DNA of 64,000 nt from Rhodospirillum sp. (GCA_013822765.1 PNKY01000013.1:1-64000); one strand, 5' to 3'. Numbered from the stretch's first letter, positions 53,339 through 62,576 are shown. A program made the numbers and translations. The notes: generated by a model not told the origin, from the letters alone.

Positions 53339-54088
53339 ATGGGAGAACTGACTGGAAAGATCGCGTTGGTCACCGGCGGTGCGCAGAACATCGGCCGCGC
53401 CATCTGCCTCGACCTTGCCGCCGCAGGGGCAAAAGTGTTGGTGAACACGCGCCGATCGCTCGAAACCGCGCAGGAGACCGTCAACCTCATCAAGCAGGCG
53501 GGCGGCGAGGCGATGATCGCGCAGGCGGACATCACCGACCCTGGGGCCGTGGAGCGCATGGTCGCGGCCGGCGTCGCTGCCTATGGCGGAATCGACATCC
53601 TGGTCAACAACGCTGCCATCCGCAAAGAGGCACCGCTCACCGAGGTTTCGTACGGCGACTGGAAGGAAGTGCTGGGCATCATGCTCGACGGCGCTTTTCT
53701 CTGCACCAAGGCCTGCGTACCGCACATGCGGGCACGCGGTGGCGGCTCCATCGTCACGATCGGCGGCATGACCGGTCACAGCGGCGCCAAGGAACGCGTG
53801 CACGTGGTGACAGCCAAGGCTGGGCTTGCGGGCTTCACCAAGGCCGTCGCGCTCGACGTGGCCGATGCCGGCATTACCGTCAATTGCGTTGTCCCAGGAC
53901 TGATCGGCACCGCGCGCGGGACCCACAGCGTCACCAATCCCAACCATCACGCCTCCCGCCCGATGCCGCTCGGTCGGCGCGGCACCGCGCAAGAAGTAGC
54001 GGCCCTGGTACGCTACCTCTGTGGTCCGAACGCGCGCTATGTCACGGGGCAGAGCTGGCACCTGAACGGCGGCTCGTACATGGCTTAG
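53339..54088 (+). CDS. SDR-family protein lacking the catalytic Ser and Tyr
   Basis: The ATG at 53339 follows a strong aaggaggga site and gives 249 residues. The Rossmann motif 'ALVTGGAQNIGRAICLDLA' and the 'ILVNNAAIRKE' motif are intact, so NAD(P) binding is likely. By alignment with FabG-type proteins the catalytic Ser is Gly143 ('VTIGGMTGHSG') and the catalytic Tyr is Val156 ('VHVVTAKAGLAGF'); only Lys160 of the Y-x-x-x-K pair remains. It may be a pseudo-enzyme or use another base. It is the last gene of the PrpD operon. Confidence 0.88.
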   Translation: MGELTGKIALVTGGAQNIGRAICLDLAAAGAKVLVNTRRSLETAQETVNLIKQAGGEAMIAQADITDPGAVERMVAAGVAAYGGIDILVNNAAIRKEAPLTEVSYGDWKEVLGIMLDGAFLCTKACVPHMRARGGGSIVTIGGMTGHSGAKERVHVVTAKAGLAGFTKAVALDVADAGITVNCVVPGLIGTARGTHSVTNPNHHASRPMPLGRRGTAQEVAALVRYLCGPNARYVTGQSWHLNGGSYMA

Positions 54089-54106
54089 CCATCCACGGTT
54101 GCCGCG

Positions 54107-57100
54107 TTAAGTCGATAGGCCCGGCAACACGTCCTGCCCCACGGTGATCGGGTCGCTCGTCTTAAGCGTGGCTACGAGTAGTGCCTCCGTGAACGGGCTG
54201 CCGTCGAGGTCGACGAAGACGTCTACTGTCGCGCCCTTGTCCACAATCGAGATGCGGTCGGCACGAAATTGTGCAGACACGCCGAGACCATCGAAGAGAT
54301 CGTCGAGATCCAGCACGTCCTGACCTCCTGCCGGATTGCCATCGCACCCGATAACGAGGTCATGGCCATCGAACTGGTTTGTGTAGAAAATTCTGTCGTT
54401 GCCGGCACCGCCCGTGATGGTGTCGTCGCCCTCGCCTCCGAACAAAAGGTCGTTGCCTGCTCCGCCAGTCAGGGCGTCGCTTCCGGCGCCGCCCTCGATC
54501 AGGTCAACGCCAAGGCCGCCATCTAGCACATCGGTACCGCTATTGCCTTCCAACCGGTCGTCGCCGCCGCCGCCGAGCAGCCTATCATTGTCGGCTCCTC
54601 CCAATAGCTGATCGTTGCCCAGACCGCCCGATAGCTTGTCGTTCCCCTCATTGCCGGTGATGGCCAGAAACCCAGCCGCCGCCTTCACCGTCGTCGCTGT
54701 GACGACGTCATCGCCGGCGAGACCTCCAATGGTGATGGTGTCTGTTGCTTCGCTGTGAGCGATCGTCACCTTTGCGGGGAGACCGGCGATCGAGATGGCG
54801 CCACCTACTTGCGTTACGGTGATGACATCCTTGGCATCCGTGCCGGCCACGATCACGCCGTCCTGGCTGCCGTCGCCTGCACCCTCGAAGCCCAGGTCAA
54901 TCGCGACCGACTTGACGTCGGTTCCTGACAGATCGTTGACCGAAACAAGATCGGAGCCGGCCTCGGCCAGAAGCTCGATCCGCTCAACGTCGTCGATGTC
55001 GAGGAATACAGTCTCGACATTGCGGGTCAGGTGCACCCTGCCGCCGCTGCCCACGAGTTCGATTAACTCGCCGCCATTGCTGCCGTCGAACTGCACCCTG
55101 TCGGTCCCTGCCTGGCCTTCGACAACATCATTGTTGTCGCCGGATCGCCAGATGAAGCTGTCGTTGCCTGCGCCGAGCTTTGCTGTGTCGTCGCCGTCCC
55201 CGCCGCCGACCGTGTCATTGCCGGCGCCGGCGAGAATCAAGTCGTCGCCACTGCCGCTGTAGACCTGCAGCGATATCACGCCGGCCGCAAGCCCTGTGGA
55301 GTCGATGATGTCGCCATTCCCGCTGCCGTTGACGATCAGCGAATCCGTCTTTCCGCAATGATCGATGGCGATCTTTGCGAAGCTGGTGATGGCGGTTACC
55401 CTATTGCCGAATGAACTGATGGTAGTCGGTCCGGTCGGACCGGCGACAATCGCAACCAGGTCGGACTTCGTATCGGCGGTCTTGCCGCCGGCGGTACCGG
55501 CAAGATCGATCAACAGCGAGGAAACATCCGTCCCCGAGAGATCGGTGACGAAGACGGCGTCGGCGCCGCCCAACGGACGTACCTCGATCCGTTCTACGTC
55601 GTTGGTGTCGATGGTCGCGAGTTCGTCGACGTCGATCTTTGTGCGGCCGCCGCTAGCGCTGATGACGATACCGTTGTCGGCCTTGTCGCCGTTGAGCTGC
55701 AGTGTGTCGACATCCGCCTCGCCTTCGACCAGATCGCTGCCATCGCCCGCATTCCAGACAAACACGTCGCTCCCGCTGCCCAGGGCGGCAAAGTCCGCGC
55801 CGGCCCCGCCGGCCACGGTGTCGTTGCCGTCTTCGCCGGCAAAGACGTCGCCGCCAGCGCCGCCGTTCAACACGTCATTGTCGTCGCCGCCATAGACCAG
55901 GTCATCAGCAGCGCCGCCCCGCACCGTATCGTTGCCCGCTCCGCCGTATACGAACACCGACATGGCGCCGCTTGGCAGCTTGGTGAGATCGACGCTGTCG
56001 TTGCCATCGAGTGCGTTGATCGTAAGGGTGTCGTCGCCCAGTTCGGCTCCCCCAACGGTCAGGTGCGCTGCCAAGCCGGTCACCGAGACGAGCGAGCCGG
56101 CAAGTCCCACTGCGATCTTGTCGTTGCCAAGAGTGGCATTGTCGAACACCGCATCTGGCGCCCCGTCGCCGCCGCCAAGGCCACCACCCAGCTCCACCGC
56201 GACCAGCTTCACGTCGGTGCCAGCCAGGTTGTTGACTGTGATGGAATCGATGCCACCGAAGACCTGCAGCTGGATTCGCTCCACATTGTCGAGGTCGATC
56301 GCTGAGGCATCGCGGGTGACCGACGCCTTGCCGCCGTTGGCGGAGATGGCAAACACTTCGCCACTGGCGTCCCCGACGGACTGAAGCGTATCGGTACCGA
56401 CCTGGCCATCGAGCGTGTCGTTTCCGTCGAAGGCGTTCCAGACGAATCGGTCGTCGCCCTTGCCAAGGAAGGCGACGTCATCGCCGAGGCCGCCCGTGAC
56501 GACGTCGTTGCCGATGCTACCCGTGAGAGTGTCCGCGCCTTTGTAGCCGTCGAGGTCGAGCGCGATCTTGCCGGCCGCAAGCTTGCTCGCATCGATGACG
56601 TCGCCGCTTGACCCGCCGCGGACGGAGAGGACATCGATCTTGCTGGCGTGATCCACCGTGATCGGCGCCGAAAGGCCGGTCGTGACGATCTTGCTGCCGA
56701 CCGAGGCGATCTTGAGACTGTCGCTCGCAGGCGTACCTTCGATGATGACCGTGTCGATATTCTTGTCGGCGGCGGCGCCGCCGGCGAGCGCAGCCAAATC
56801 GACGACAATGTCCGTCACATCGGTGCCGCTGAAATCGCCGACGAGGACCGTATCCTCTCCGCCAAGCGCCCGCAGTTCAAGGCGCTCCACGTCATCGGCC
56901 CTGACATCGGCATTGTCGAGATCGCGGGTGACCTGCGCATTGCCGCCCAGGGGGAGAAGGCGGAGGATCTCGTCGAAGGCCGACCCGGTAAATCGCAAGG
57001 TATCGCTTCCCGGTCCGCCGTCGACGAAGTCGTCGCCATCGCCGGGATTCCAGACGAACAGGTCGTTGCCAGCGCCCAGGACCGCGAGATCGTTGCCGCT

Positions 57101-57811
57101 CCCGCCTGTCACCGTATCATTGCCATCTCCGCCCTCCAGCACGTCATTGCGGGCGCTGCCGATGAGGACGTCGTTGCCGATGCCGCCATACAGTGCGAGC
57201 TGTGGGACGGAGATAGGCAGCAGCGCCGCACTGATCTTGTCGTTGCCGGACTGGCCGAAGATCTGCAAGCTGTCGGTCGTCTCGGCTCCGGTCACGCGAA
57301 GCTGCGCGGGCGGACCGGCGATCGAGATGTCGCCGCCAACACTCGTCAGGGTGAAGGTGTTGTTGCCGCTGGAACCACTGATAAACACCGTGTCGGCTGC
57401 GCCATCGCCCATGCCTGCCACGCCTGAGGATAGATCGAGAACCACCTGCTTAAGGTCGGTGCCACTCAGGTCGTCGACCAAAACGGTGTCGGCGCCGCCG
57501 AGCGCTTGCAGCTCGATGCGTTCGACATCGTTAAGATCCATGACAACGATGCCGACGTTGCGAAAGAGCTGGGCTCGCGGACCATGGGCAACGATCTGGA
57601 GGGTTTCTGCGCCACCGCCGCCGTTGAAATCGAGCGTGTCGGTACCGGTCCCGCCTTCGACCGTGTCGCTGCCGTCCCCGTCGTTCCACACGAACAGGTC
57701 GTTGCCGCCGCCCATCAGGGCCTTGTCGTTGCCACCTGCGCCGGTGATCGTGTCGTTCACTGCGGTGCCAGGCAAAGTCTCGCTGGCAGGGGTACCGTTG
57801 ATCACAGCCAT
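54107..57811 (-). CDS. RTX-type calcium-binding protein with five large tandem modules
   Basis: The 1234-residue acidic protein starts 'MAVINGTPASETLPGTAVND' and has no Sec signal. Five modules begin at about residues 40, 252, 455, 683 and 885, each with [FI][VI]W[NR]-x-x-D-x-x-D near its start and a 'DVERIEL' plus 'DLSGTDV' segment within it. Classical GGxGxDxLx RTX nonapeptides fill about 1040-1135 ('GGAGNDLLFGGEGDDTITGG'), followed by a 90-residue C-terminus suited to a type I secretion signal. It probably folds with Ca2+ outside the cell. No T1SS genes are in the window. Confidence 0.9.
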   Translation of the reverse strand: MAVINGTPASETLPGTAVNDTITGAGGNDKALMGGGNDLFVWNDGDGSDTVEGGTGTDTLDFNGGGGAETLQIVAHGPRAQLFRNVGIVVMDLNDVERIELQALGGADTVLVDDLSGTDLKQVVLDLSSGVAGMGDGAADTVFISGSSGNNTFTLTSVGGDISIAGPPAQLRVTGAETTDSLQIFGQSGNDKISAALLPISVPQLALYGGIGNDVLIGSARNDVLEGGDGNDTVTGGSGNDLAVLGAGNDLFVWNPGDGDDFVDGGPGSDTLRFTGSAFDEILRLLPLGGNAQVTRDLDNADVRADDVERLELRALGGEDTVLVGDFSGTDVTDIVVDLAALAGGAAADKNIDTVIIEGTPASDSLKIASVGSKIVTTGLSAPITVDHASKIDVLSVRGGSSGDVIDASKLAAGKIALDLDGYKGADTLTGSIGNDVVTGGLGDDVAFLGKGDDRFVWNAFDGNDTLDGQVGTDTLQSVGDASGEVFAISANGGKASVTRDASAIDLDNVERIQLQVFGGIDSITVNNLAGTDVKLVAVELGGGLGGGDGAPDAVFDNATLGNDKIAVGLAGSLVSVTGLAAHLTVGGAELGDDTLTINALDGNDSVDLTKLPSGAMSVFVYGGAGNDTVRGGAADDLVYGGDDNDVLNGGAGGDVFAGEDGNDTVAGGAGADFAALGSGSDVFVWNAGDGSDLVEGEADVDTLQLNGDKADNGIVISASGGRTKIDVDELATIDTNDVERIEVRPLGGADAVFVTDLSGTDVSSLLIDLAGTAGGKTADTKSDLVAIVAGPTGPTTISSFGNRVTAITSFAKIAIDHCGKTDSLIVNGSGNGDIIDSTGLAAGVISLQVYSGSGDDLILAGAGNDTVGGGDGDDTAKLGAGNDSFIWRSGDNNDVVEGQAGTDRVQFDGSNGGELIELVGSGGRVHLTRNVETVFLDIDDVERIELLAEAGSDLVSVNDLSGTDVKSVAIDLGFEGAGDGSQDGVIVAGTDAKDVITVTQVGGAISIAGLPAKVTIAHSEATDTITIGGLAGDDVVTATTVKAAAGFLAITGNEGNDKLSGGLGNDQLLGGADNDRLLGGGGDDRLEGNSGTDVLDGGLGVDLIEGGAGSDALTGGAGNDLLFGGEGDDTITGGAGNDRIFYTNQFDGHDLVIGCDGNPAGGQDVLDLDDLFDGLGVSAQFRADRISIVDKGATVDVFVDLDGSPFTEALLVATLKTSDPITVGQDVLPGLST
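54700..57700 (-). repeat. Five tandem ~210-residue coding modules in the RTX protein
   Basis: Within the RTX gene, modules recur at spacings of about 212, 203, 228 and 202 residues, judged from the repeated [FI][VI]W[NR] motif. Each holds a 'D-V-E-R-I-E-L' block, a 'DLSGTDV' block and two or three RTX-like GND repeats. The copies differ enough that the DNA repeats are diverged, which points to old duplication rather than recent slippage. Confidence 0.7.
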
Positions 57812-58080
57812 GGAAAGTCAGCCCTCTCAAAGGCATCTGGGCCGGCAACCGCGCCGGCGTCGGTCCCTGGTGTGCGAGCGCTCGTGCGGACTGGCGCTGA
57901 TCGCGGATCAAATGACGTTGAACCCGCCCGAGCACTTCTTCGTCCGGTCCAACGCAATCGAAGCGCCAGACACCACGAGATTTGGACCCTGTGCGCCTGC
58001 AGACGCGGCGCGTGACATGGAATCCTCCAGGCCCAGAGTTCCAACGACACCATGACCGGCCAGACTCGCTTGCCCCAGTC
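57812..58080. other. Gap between the RTX gene and the tetR promoter; no gene supported
   Basis: This stretch contains the upstream region of the RTX gene. A 75-codon frame on the minus strand (57908-58135) would begin with TTG, has no ribosome-binding site, and reads across the TetR operator, so I do not call it. No RTX promoter, hairpin or terminator stands out. Confidence 0.4.
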
Positions 58081-58128
58081 TTGACACGGCGGTGTCGCTT
58101 CTGATTAATTCGGTCGACCGACCGAATT
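58081..58128 (+). promoter_or_regulatory. tetR promoter with overlapping palindromic operator
   Basis: A consensus -35 TTGACA (58081-58086) is followed after 17 bp by ATTAAT (58104-58109). Overlapping the -10 and start site is an inverted repeat of arms AATTCGGTC (58107-58115) and GACCGAATT (58120-58128) around a four-base spacer. This is the classic arrangement of an autoregulated TetR operator and lies 39 bp before the TetR start codon. Confidence 0.75.
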
Positions 58129-58167
58129 TGGCCAAAGACTGTGGCAGGAGTCAATAGGGACGTGACG

Positions 58168-58806
58168 ATGGGTGTAAGAAGGCCTGTTAAGTTGGCAAGA
58201 GAATCCGTGTCGTCCAAACCGGACTCGGAGACGCGTCTGGCGCTCCTCGCGGCAACAGAAGAGTGTCTCCACAGATATGGCTATGCAGGGTTGTCGACGA
58301 GACGCGTCGCGGAAGCCGCGAACATGCCGCTGAGCCAGATCCACTATCACTTCGGTTCGAAGGAAGCGCTCGTTCTTGCGTTGCTCGACTACCAGAATCG
58401 CCAGCTCCTGGAACGTCAGAGAGCAACGTTTACAGCCGACCTGCCGTTGTGGAAGCGCTGGGAAAAGGCCTGCGACTATCTCGATGAGGATCTCGCATCG
58501 GGATATGTGCGCGTGCTTCAGGAGATGATGGCAGCGGGCTGGTCGAATCCGGACATCGCGGCCGCGGTGCGGAACCTTCTCGGCGGTTGGTATGCGCTTC
58601 TGGGTACCGTCGCGAGGGAAGCGACTGTGCGATTTGGTGGCCTTGGCCCCCTGCGGTCCGATGACGTCGCCTGCCTCGTCGGCAATGCCTTCTTAGGATG
58701 CGAAGCCATGCTGCTGCTGGGGTTCGAGGAACAGGGCATGCCGATCCGGCGCGCGCTACGGCGATTCGGGACATTGATCCGCCGGATGGAGGAAGGTGCG
58801 CGATGA
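58168..58806 (+). CDS. TetR-family transcriptional regulator
   Basis: I chose the ATG at 58168 (212 residues), because aggga lies seven bases upstream; a GTG at 58141 has no such site. The HTH is at about 20-65 ('CLHRYGYAGLSTRRVAEAAN' then 'MPLSQIHYHFGSKEALVLAL'). The C-terminal half is a helical ligand and dimer domain. It overlaps the hydrolase-glycosyltransferase gene (ATGA) and probably represses both genes from the palindrome at 58107-58128. Confidence 0.9.
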   Translation: MGVRRPVKLARESVSSKPDSETRLALLAATEECLHRYGYAGLSTRRVAEAANMPLSQIHYHFGSKEALVLALLDYQNRQLLERQRATFTADLPLWKRWEKACDYLDEDLASGYVRVLQEMMAAGWSNPDIAAAVRNLLGGWYALLGTVAREATVRFGGLGPLRSDDVACLVGNAFLGCEAMLLLGFEEQGMPIRRALRRFGTLIRRMEEGAR

Positions 58807-60911
58807 CGCGGGCGAGACAAGCCGATCGCTCGGGTTACGTCGCGCGCGACGGAGTGAGCATCTATTACGAGGTTTACGGCGCGGGCGCGCCCACGGTGCT
58901 GCTTCTGCCGGCCTGGTCGATCGTCCACTCTCGAATGTGGAAGGGGCAAGTAGCCTTCCTCGCCCGTCACTACCGCGTGGTCACGTTCGACGGGCGCGGG
59001 AATGGCCTGTCGGACCGACCGAAGGGGGCGCGCGCTTACCACTCCCGCGAGTTCGTCGCGGACGCCATCGCAGTCATGGACGCAACGGCGACCGAGCGGG
59101 CGGTGGTCATCGGTCTTTCGCTTGGCGGGCATTTTGCCGCGATGTTGGCGGCGCTCCACCCGGAGAGGGTGGAGAGCGCGATACTGATCGCGCCCGCCGC
59201 GCCTTTCGGCCCGATTGCCACGGACCGCGCCGAGCAGAACTTCGGCGAACCACACAACGTGTACGAGGGCTGGGGCAAGTACAATCGGCACTATTGGGAG
59301 CAGGACTATCGCGGCTTCGCCGAGTTCTTCTTCAGCGAGTGCTTCAGCGAGCATCACTCCACCAAGCAGATCGAAGACAGCGTCGGGTGGGCGTTGGACA
59401 CGGCACCCGATACCTTGATCGATACCGTTTTGGCCGGCGATCTCCCGCATGAGGACGGCGAAGCGCTTTATCGGACCATTCAGCGCCCGGTCCTCGTTCT
59501 TCATGGTGACCAGGATCGCATCATACCCCATGCAAGAGGCCAGGCGGTCGCAGAGGCAATCGGCGCGCCGCTGGTCACGATGGAGGGGTCCGGCCATATT
59601 CCGGTGGCGCGCGATCCCGTGATCGTCAACCGGCTTATCCGCGATTTCATTGACCGCACGACCGAATGCGTCGGGTCGGCGCCCGCAGTTGTCCGTCGAG
59701 GACTCGGCCGCCGGAAGCGCGCGCTCTATCTCTCCTCGCCGATCGGGCTCGGGCATGCCCGCCGCGATCTAGCGATTGCGGACGCGCTGCGCGGCTTGCA
59801 CCCGGACCTCGAGATCGATTGGCTCGCGCAACACCCCGTGACGGCGCTCCTCGATAGCGCGGGCGCGGCGATCCATCCAGCAAGCCGGCTCCTGGTCAAT
59901 GAATCAGGCCATATCGAAAGCGAGGCCGGCGAGCACGACCTGCACGTTTTCCAGGCTCTGCGCCGAATGGACGAGATCCTGGTCGCCAATTTCATGCTGT
60001 TTCAGGAAATCGTCGAGGATGGCGCCTATGATCTCGTCATTGCCGATGAATCCTGGGAAGTCGATCACTTCTGGCATGAACACCCGGAGTTGAAACGCTC
60101 TGCGCTTGCCTGGTTCACCGATTTCGTCGGCTATATGCCGATGCCGGAAGGCGGCGACCGTGAAGCCTATCTGACCGCTGACTACAATGCGGAAATGATC
60201 GAGCATATCGCGCGCTATCCTCGCATCCGTGACAGGTCGATCTTTGTCGGTAATCCCAATGATATCGTTGCCGGCACGTTCGGCCCCGGTCTACCGGAAA
60301 TCCGCGCCTGGACGGAGCAGCACTTCGATTTCTGTGGCTACATCACCGGGCCTGACCAGGCCAACGCTGCTGATCGGGCCGCGTTGCGATCGGGCTTCGG
60401 CTATGGCGAAGACGAGAAGATCTGCATCGTCACCGTCGGTGGCTCGGGCGTCGGTGCGCCACTATTGCGACGGATCGCCGATGCCTTTCCCGCGATACGC
60501 CGACAGCTGCCCGAGTTGCGCATGATCATGGTGGCCGGGCCGCGCGTCGATGCGAGCACCTTGCGATTCGACCCCGGTATCGAAATCCACGGCTATGTGC
60601 CAAATCTCGACAGGCAACTTGCCGCCTGCGACGTTGCACTGGTCCAAGGCGGGCTTACCACCTGCATGGAACTGACCGCCGCTCGCATCCCTTTCCTTTA
60701 CTTCCCGCTGCGCAATCACTTTGAGCAGAATGTGCATGTGCGTCATCGTCTCAACCGCTACGGGGCAGGGCGCGCCATGGATTACGACGCGGCAACCCCC
60801 GACGAGATTGCGGACGCGCTGCTCGACCAATTGCGACGACCGATCTCATACCGCGCTGTGGAGAACGATGGCGCCCTGCGAGCAGCAAGGATGCTGGCTT
60901 CAATGATCTGA
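58803..60911 (+). CDS. Bifunctional alpha/beta-hydrolase - GT-B glycosyltransferase fusion
   Basis: One 702-residue frame joins two enzymes. Residues 1-290 are an alpha/beta hydrolase with nucleophile Ser106 ('VIGLSLGGHFAAML'), Asp238 ('VLHGDQDRIIP') and His265 ('GSGHIPVARDP'). Residues 305-702 are a GT-B glycosyltransferase of the MurG/GT28 or GT1 type, with 'LSSPIGLGHARRDLAIADAL' and the nucleotide-sugar region 'VALVQGGLTTCMELTAARIP' followed by 'FLYFPLRNHFEQN'. Both active sites look intact. It may hydrolyse and glycosylate one small molecule, e.g. detoxification; that is inference. Coupled to tetR. Confidence 0.85.
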   Translation: MTRARQADRSGYVARDGVSIYYEVYGAGAPTVLLLPAWSIVHSRMWKGQVAFLARHYRVVTFDGRGNGLSDRPKGARAYHSREFVADAIAVMDATATERAVVIGLSLGGHFAAMLAALHPERVESAILIAPAAPFGPIATDRAEQNFGEPHNVYEGWGKYNRHYWEQDYRGFAEFFFSECFSEHHSTKQIEDSVGWALDTAPDTLIDTVLAGDLPHEDGEALYRTIQRPVLVLHGDQDRIIPHARGQAVAEAIGAPLVTMEGSGHIPVARDPVIVNRLIRDFIDRTTECVGSAPAVVRRGLGRRKRALYLSSPIGLGHARRDLAIADALRGLHPDLEIDWLAQHPVTALLDSAGAAIHPASRLLVNESGHIESEAGEHDLHVFQALRRMDEILVANFMLFQEIVEDGAYDLVIADESWEVDHFWHEHPELKRSALAWFTDFVGYMPMPEGGDREAYLTADYNAEMIEHIARYPRIRDRSIFVGNPNDIVAGTFGPGLPEIRAWTEQHFDFCGYITGPDQANAADRAALRSGFGYGEDEKICIVTVGGSGVGAPLLRRIADAFPAIRRQLPELRMIMVAGPRVDASTLRFDPGIEIHGYVPNLDRQLAACDVALVQGGLTTCMELTAARIPFLYFPLRNHFEQNVHVRHRLNRYGAGRAMDYDAATPDEIADALLDQLRRPISYRAVENDGALRAARMLASMI

Positions 60912-61214
60912 AGGTTGTCGCGCGATTGAAGGCGATGCAACGGAAGCGTGCCCGCTACTGGCACTTCTGCTCCTATGGGCACCGACCGCCAAAGTCCGCT
61001 GCTGAGGGTTCAGCCGACGAACACTGCAATCATTTCCGGTGTATCCCCGCAAGCTGACATCCACCGCGAAGATGGAGCCACTCGACGTAAATGAATCTGT
61101 GGCTTCAAAGCTCTAGCAAGCGACGCTATCGGACTTGACCTGCGCGCTGGTGCCGGTGGAAGCTGGCCGCATCGCAATGCCGGCGGCCGCCGGTTCCCGT
61201 GAAGGTGTTCGCCG
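60912..61214. other. 303-bp gap, nothing recognised
   Basis: I see no credible gene, tRNA, terminator with a T-run, or clear promoter between the fusion gene and the PhyH-family gene. A CCGGCGGCCGCCGG palindrome lies near 61179, but it is of the composition expected by chance in this DNA. Confidence 0.4.
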
Positions 61215-62156
61215 ATGTCGCTCACAGCGCCCGCTCCATCCGATCAGGTCCCGGCGCCAGCGTCCGTGAGGCCGCTCAGCGCCGACGAGATCGCCTGCTA
61301 TCAGCGCGATGGTTTCGTCCTCCTGCGTGGGTTCTTTTCGCCCGAGGAGATCGAGCCGCTGCGTGTGAGCTGCCTGGCCGATCCCCTGGTCAGCGGTAAC
61401 CTGGTCGCCATCGCCGATAGCCAGGGGAACGCCCAGGAGGTCGTCAGCTGGACCGAGATGAGCGACGATCTGGTCGGCGTCATCCCGCGCATGGCCCGGG
61501 TCGTTCAGGCCGCCGCCGCGCTTGTCGGCCGCCCGGTCTATCACTGGCATTCCAAGCTGTCGATGAAGGCGCCAGGCAGCGCCGGTCGCTGGGACTGGCA
61601 CCAGGACTACGCCTATTGGTATCACGAGGGTTGCTTGTTTCCCGACATGGCCACGTGCACCATCGCCGTCGACCGTGCCTTCCCTGAGAACGGCTGCCTT
61701 CGACTGGTCAAGGGATCGCATCATCTGGGCCGCCTCGAGCATCCGCGCGTCGGCGAGGCGAGCGCTGTTGATCCGGTGCGGCTGGAACAGGCTCTGGCGC
61801 GCCTCGAGACGGTTGATTGCGAGATGGTGCCAGGCGACGCGCTGTTCTTCGACAGTAACACGCTGCACGCCTCGGGACCGAACCTGAGCCAGGAGCCGCG
61901 CACGCTGCTGCATTGTTCCTACAACGCGACGGATAACAGCCCGTTCATCGCCGGGCAGGAACATCACGCCTATCGGCCGATCGACATCCTGCCCGACAGC
62001 GTGCTGCGCGAGGGCCGCTTCAAGTCCGGGTTCGGCGATCAGCAGTTTATCTATCGTGGCGAAACTGGTCAGACCAACACTTACGGCTACAAGCTGCTGC
62101 GCGGCTCGCGACCGCGCGACAAAGTCTCCTCGCCGCTAGATCCATTTTCGACCTGA
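61215..62156 (+). CDS. Phytanoyl-CoA dioxygenase (PhyH) family Fe(II)/2-oxoglutarate enzyme
   Basis: The 313-residue protein has the facial triad: His129 and Asp131 in 'GRWDWHQDYAYW', and His218 in 'LFFDSNTLHASGPN', with a 2-oxoglutarate-binding Arg in 'SQEPRTLLHCSYN'. The substrate loop 'HSKLSMKAPGSAG' precedes the first His. PhyH enzymes hydroxylate fatty acyl-CoAs, amino acids or secondary metabolites such as ectoine. Without ectoine genes nearby the substrate is open. It stands alone, 302 bp from its upstream and 420 bp from its downstream neighbour. Confidence 0.9.
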   Translation: MSLTAPAPSDQVPAPASVRPLSADEIACYQRDGFVLLRGFFSPEEIEPLRVSCLADPLVSGNLVAIADSQGNAQEVVSWTEMSDDLVGVIPRMARVVQAAAALVGRPVYHWHSKLSMKAPGSAGRWDWHQDYAYWYHEGCLFPDMATCTIAVDRAFPENGCLRLVKGSHHLGRLEHPRVGEASAVDPVRLEQALARLETVDCEMVPGDALFFDSNTLHASGPNLSQEPRTLLHCSYNATDNSPFIAGQEHHAYRPIDILPDSVLREGRFKSGFGDQQFIYRGETGQTNTYGYKLLRGSRPRDKVSSPLDPFST

Positions 62157-62576
62157 TTTACGCATATCCCGGGGTGCGGGATGTGCGCCGGCATCGGGGC
62201 AGTCGACTATAGTCGACAGGATCGTACCCGCAACGACCGAGGCGGACCGACATCTCGCCTGCCAGATGACGGGCTGGCCGATGCCCGGCCCGTCGTAACG
62301 GAACCACTGCTGCCGGACCGCCAACGCCCGTCGTACTTCCATTCCTAGCCTAGATTAGTATGAATTAGAGAAGGCAAGCGATATTTAAGGGTTCGTCGGC
62401 AGCCGGCAGATTGGGAAGGCCTGGCGATTGGGATGCGGGAGGTACACCAAGAACATGCAGGGTCGAGGCGCCCATCTTTCAACCCTCAGGAAAGATCGCT
62501 GGTGCCTGCGTGCTCACTGTACGACCGGCCTTGCACGTCCGCGCCGTCTCTCCACCGAAAGCGAACGCGAGGCTGA
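62157..62576. other. 420-bp gap with a perfect 16-bp palindrome
   Basis: No supported gene is present. The notable element is GTCGACTATAGTCGAC at 62202-62217, a perfect 16-bp palindrome, which is described separately. An AT-richer patch lies at 62345-62390. The Gfo/Idh start at 62577 has a cgagg site about 10 bp upstream. Confidence 0.45.
62202..62217. promoter_or_regulatory. Perfect palindrome GTCGACTATAGTCGAC, candidate operator
   Basis: All 16 bases pair with themselves on the other strand. Its symmetry and length suit a GntR/FCD or similar dimeric regulator. It lies 45 bp after the PhyH gene stop and 359 bp before the Gfo/Idh gene. No regulator gene adjoins it in the window, so the protein that binds is unknown. 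Confidence 0.45.

Noticed and set aside
57908..58135. 75-codon minus-strand frame between the RTX and tetR genes
   Set aside because: It begins with TTG, lacks a ribosome-binding site and reads through the TetR operator; no family resemblance is seen.
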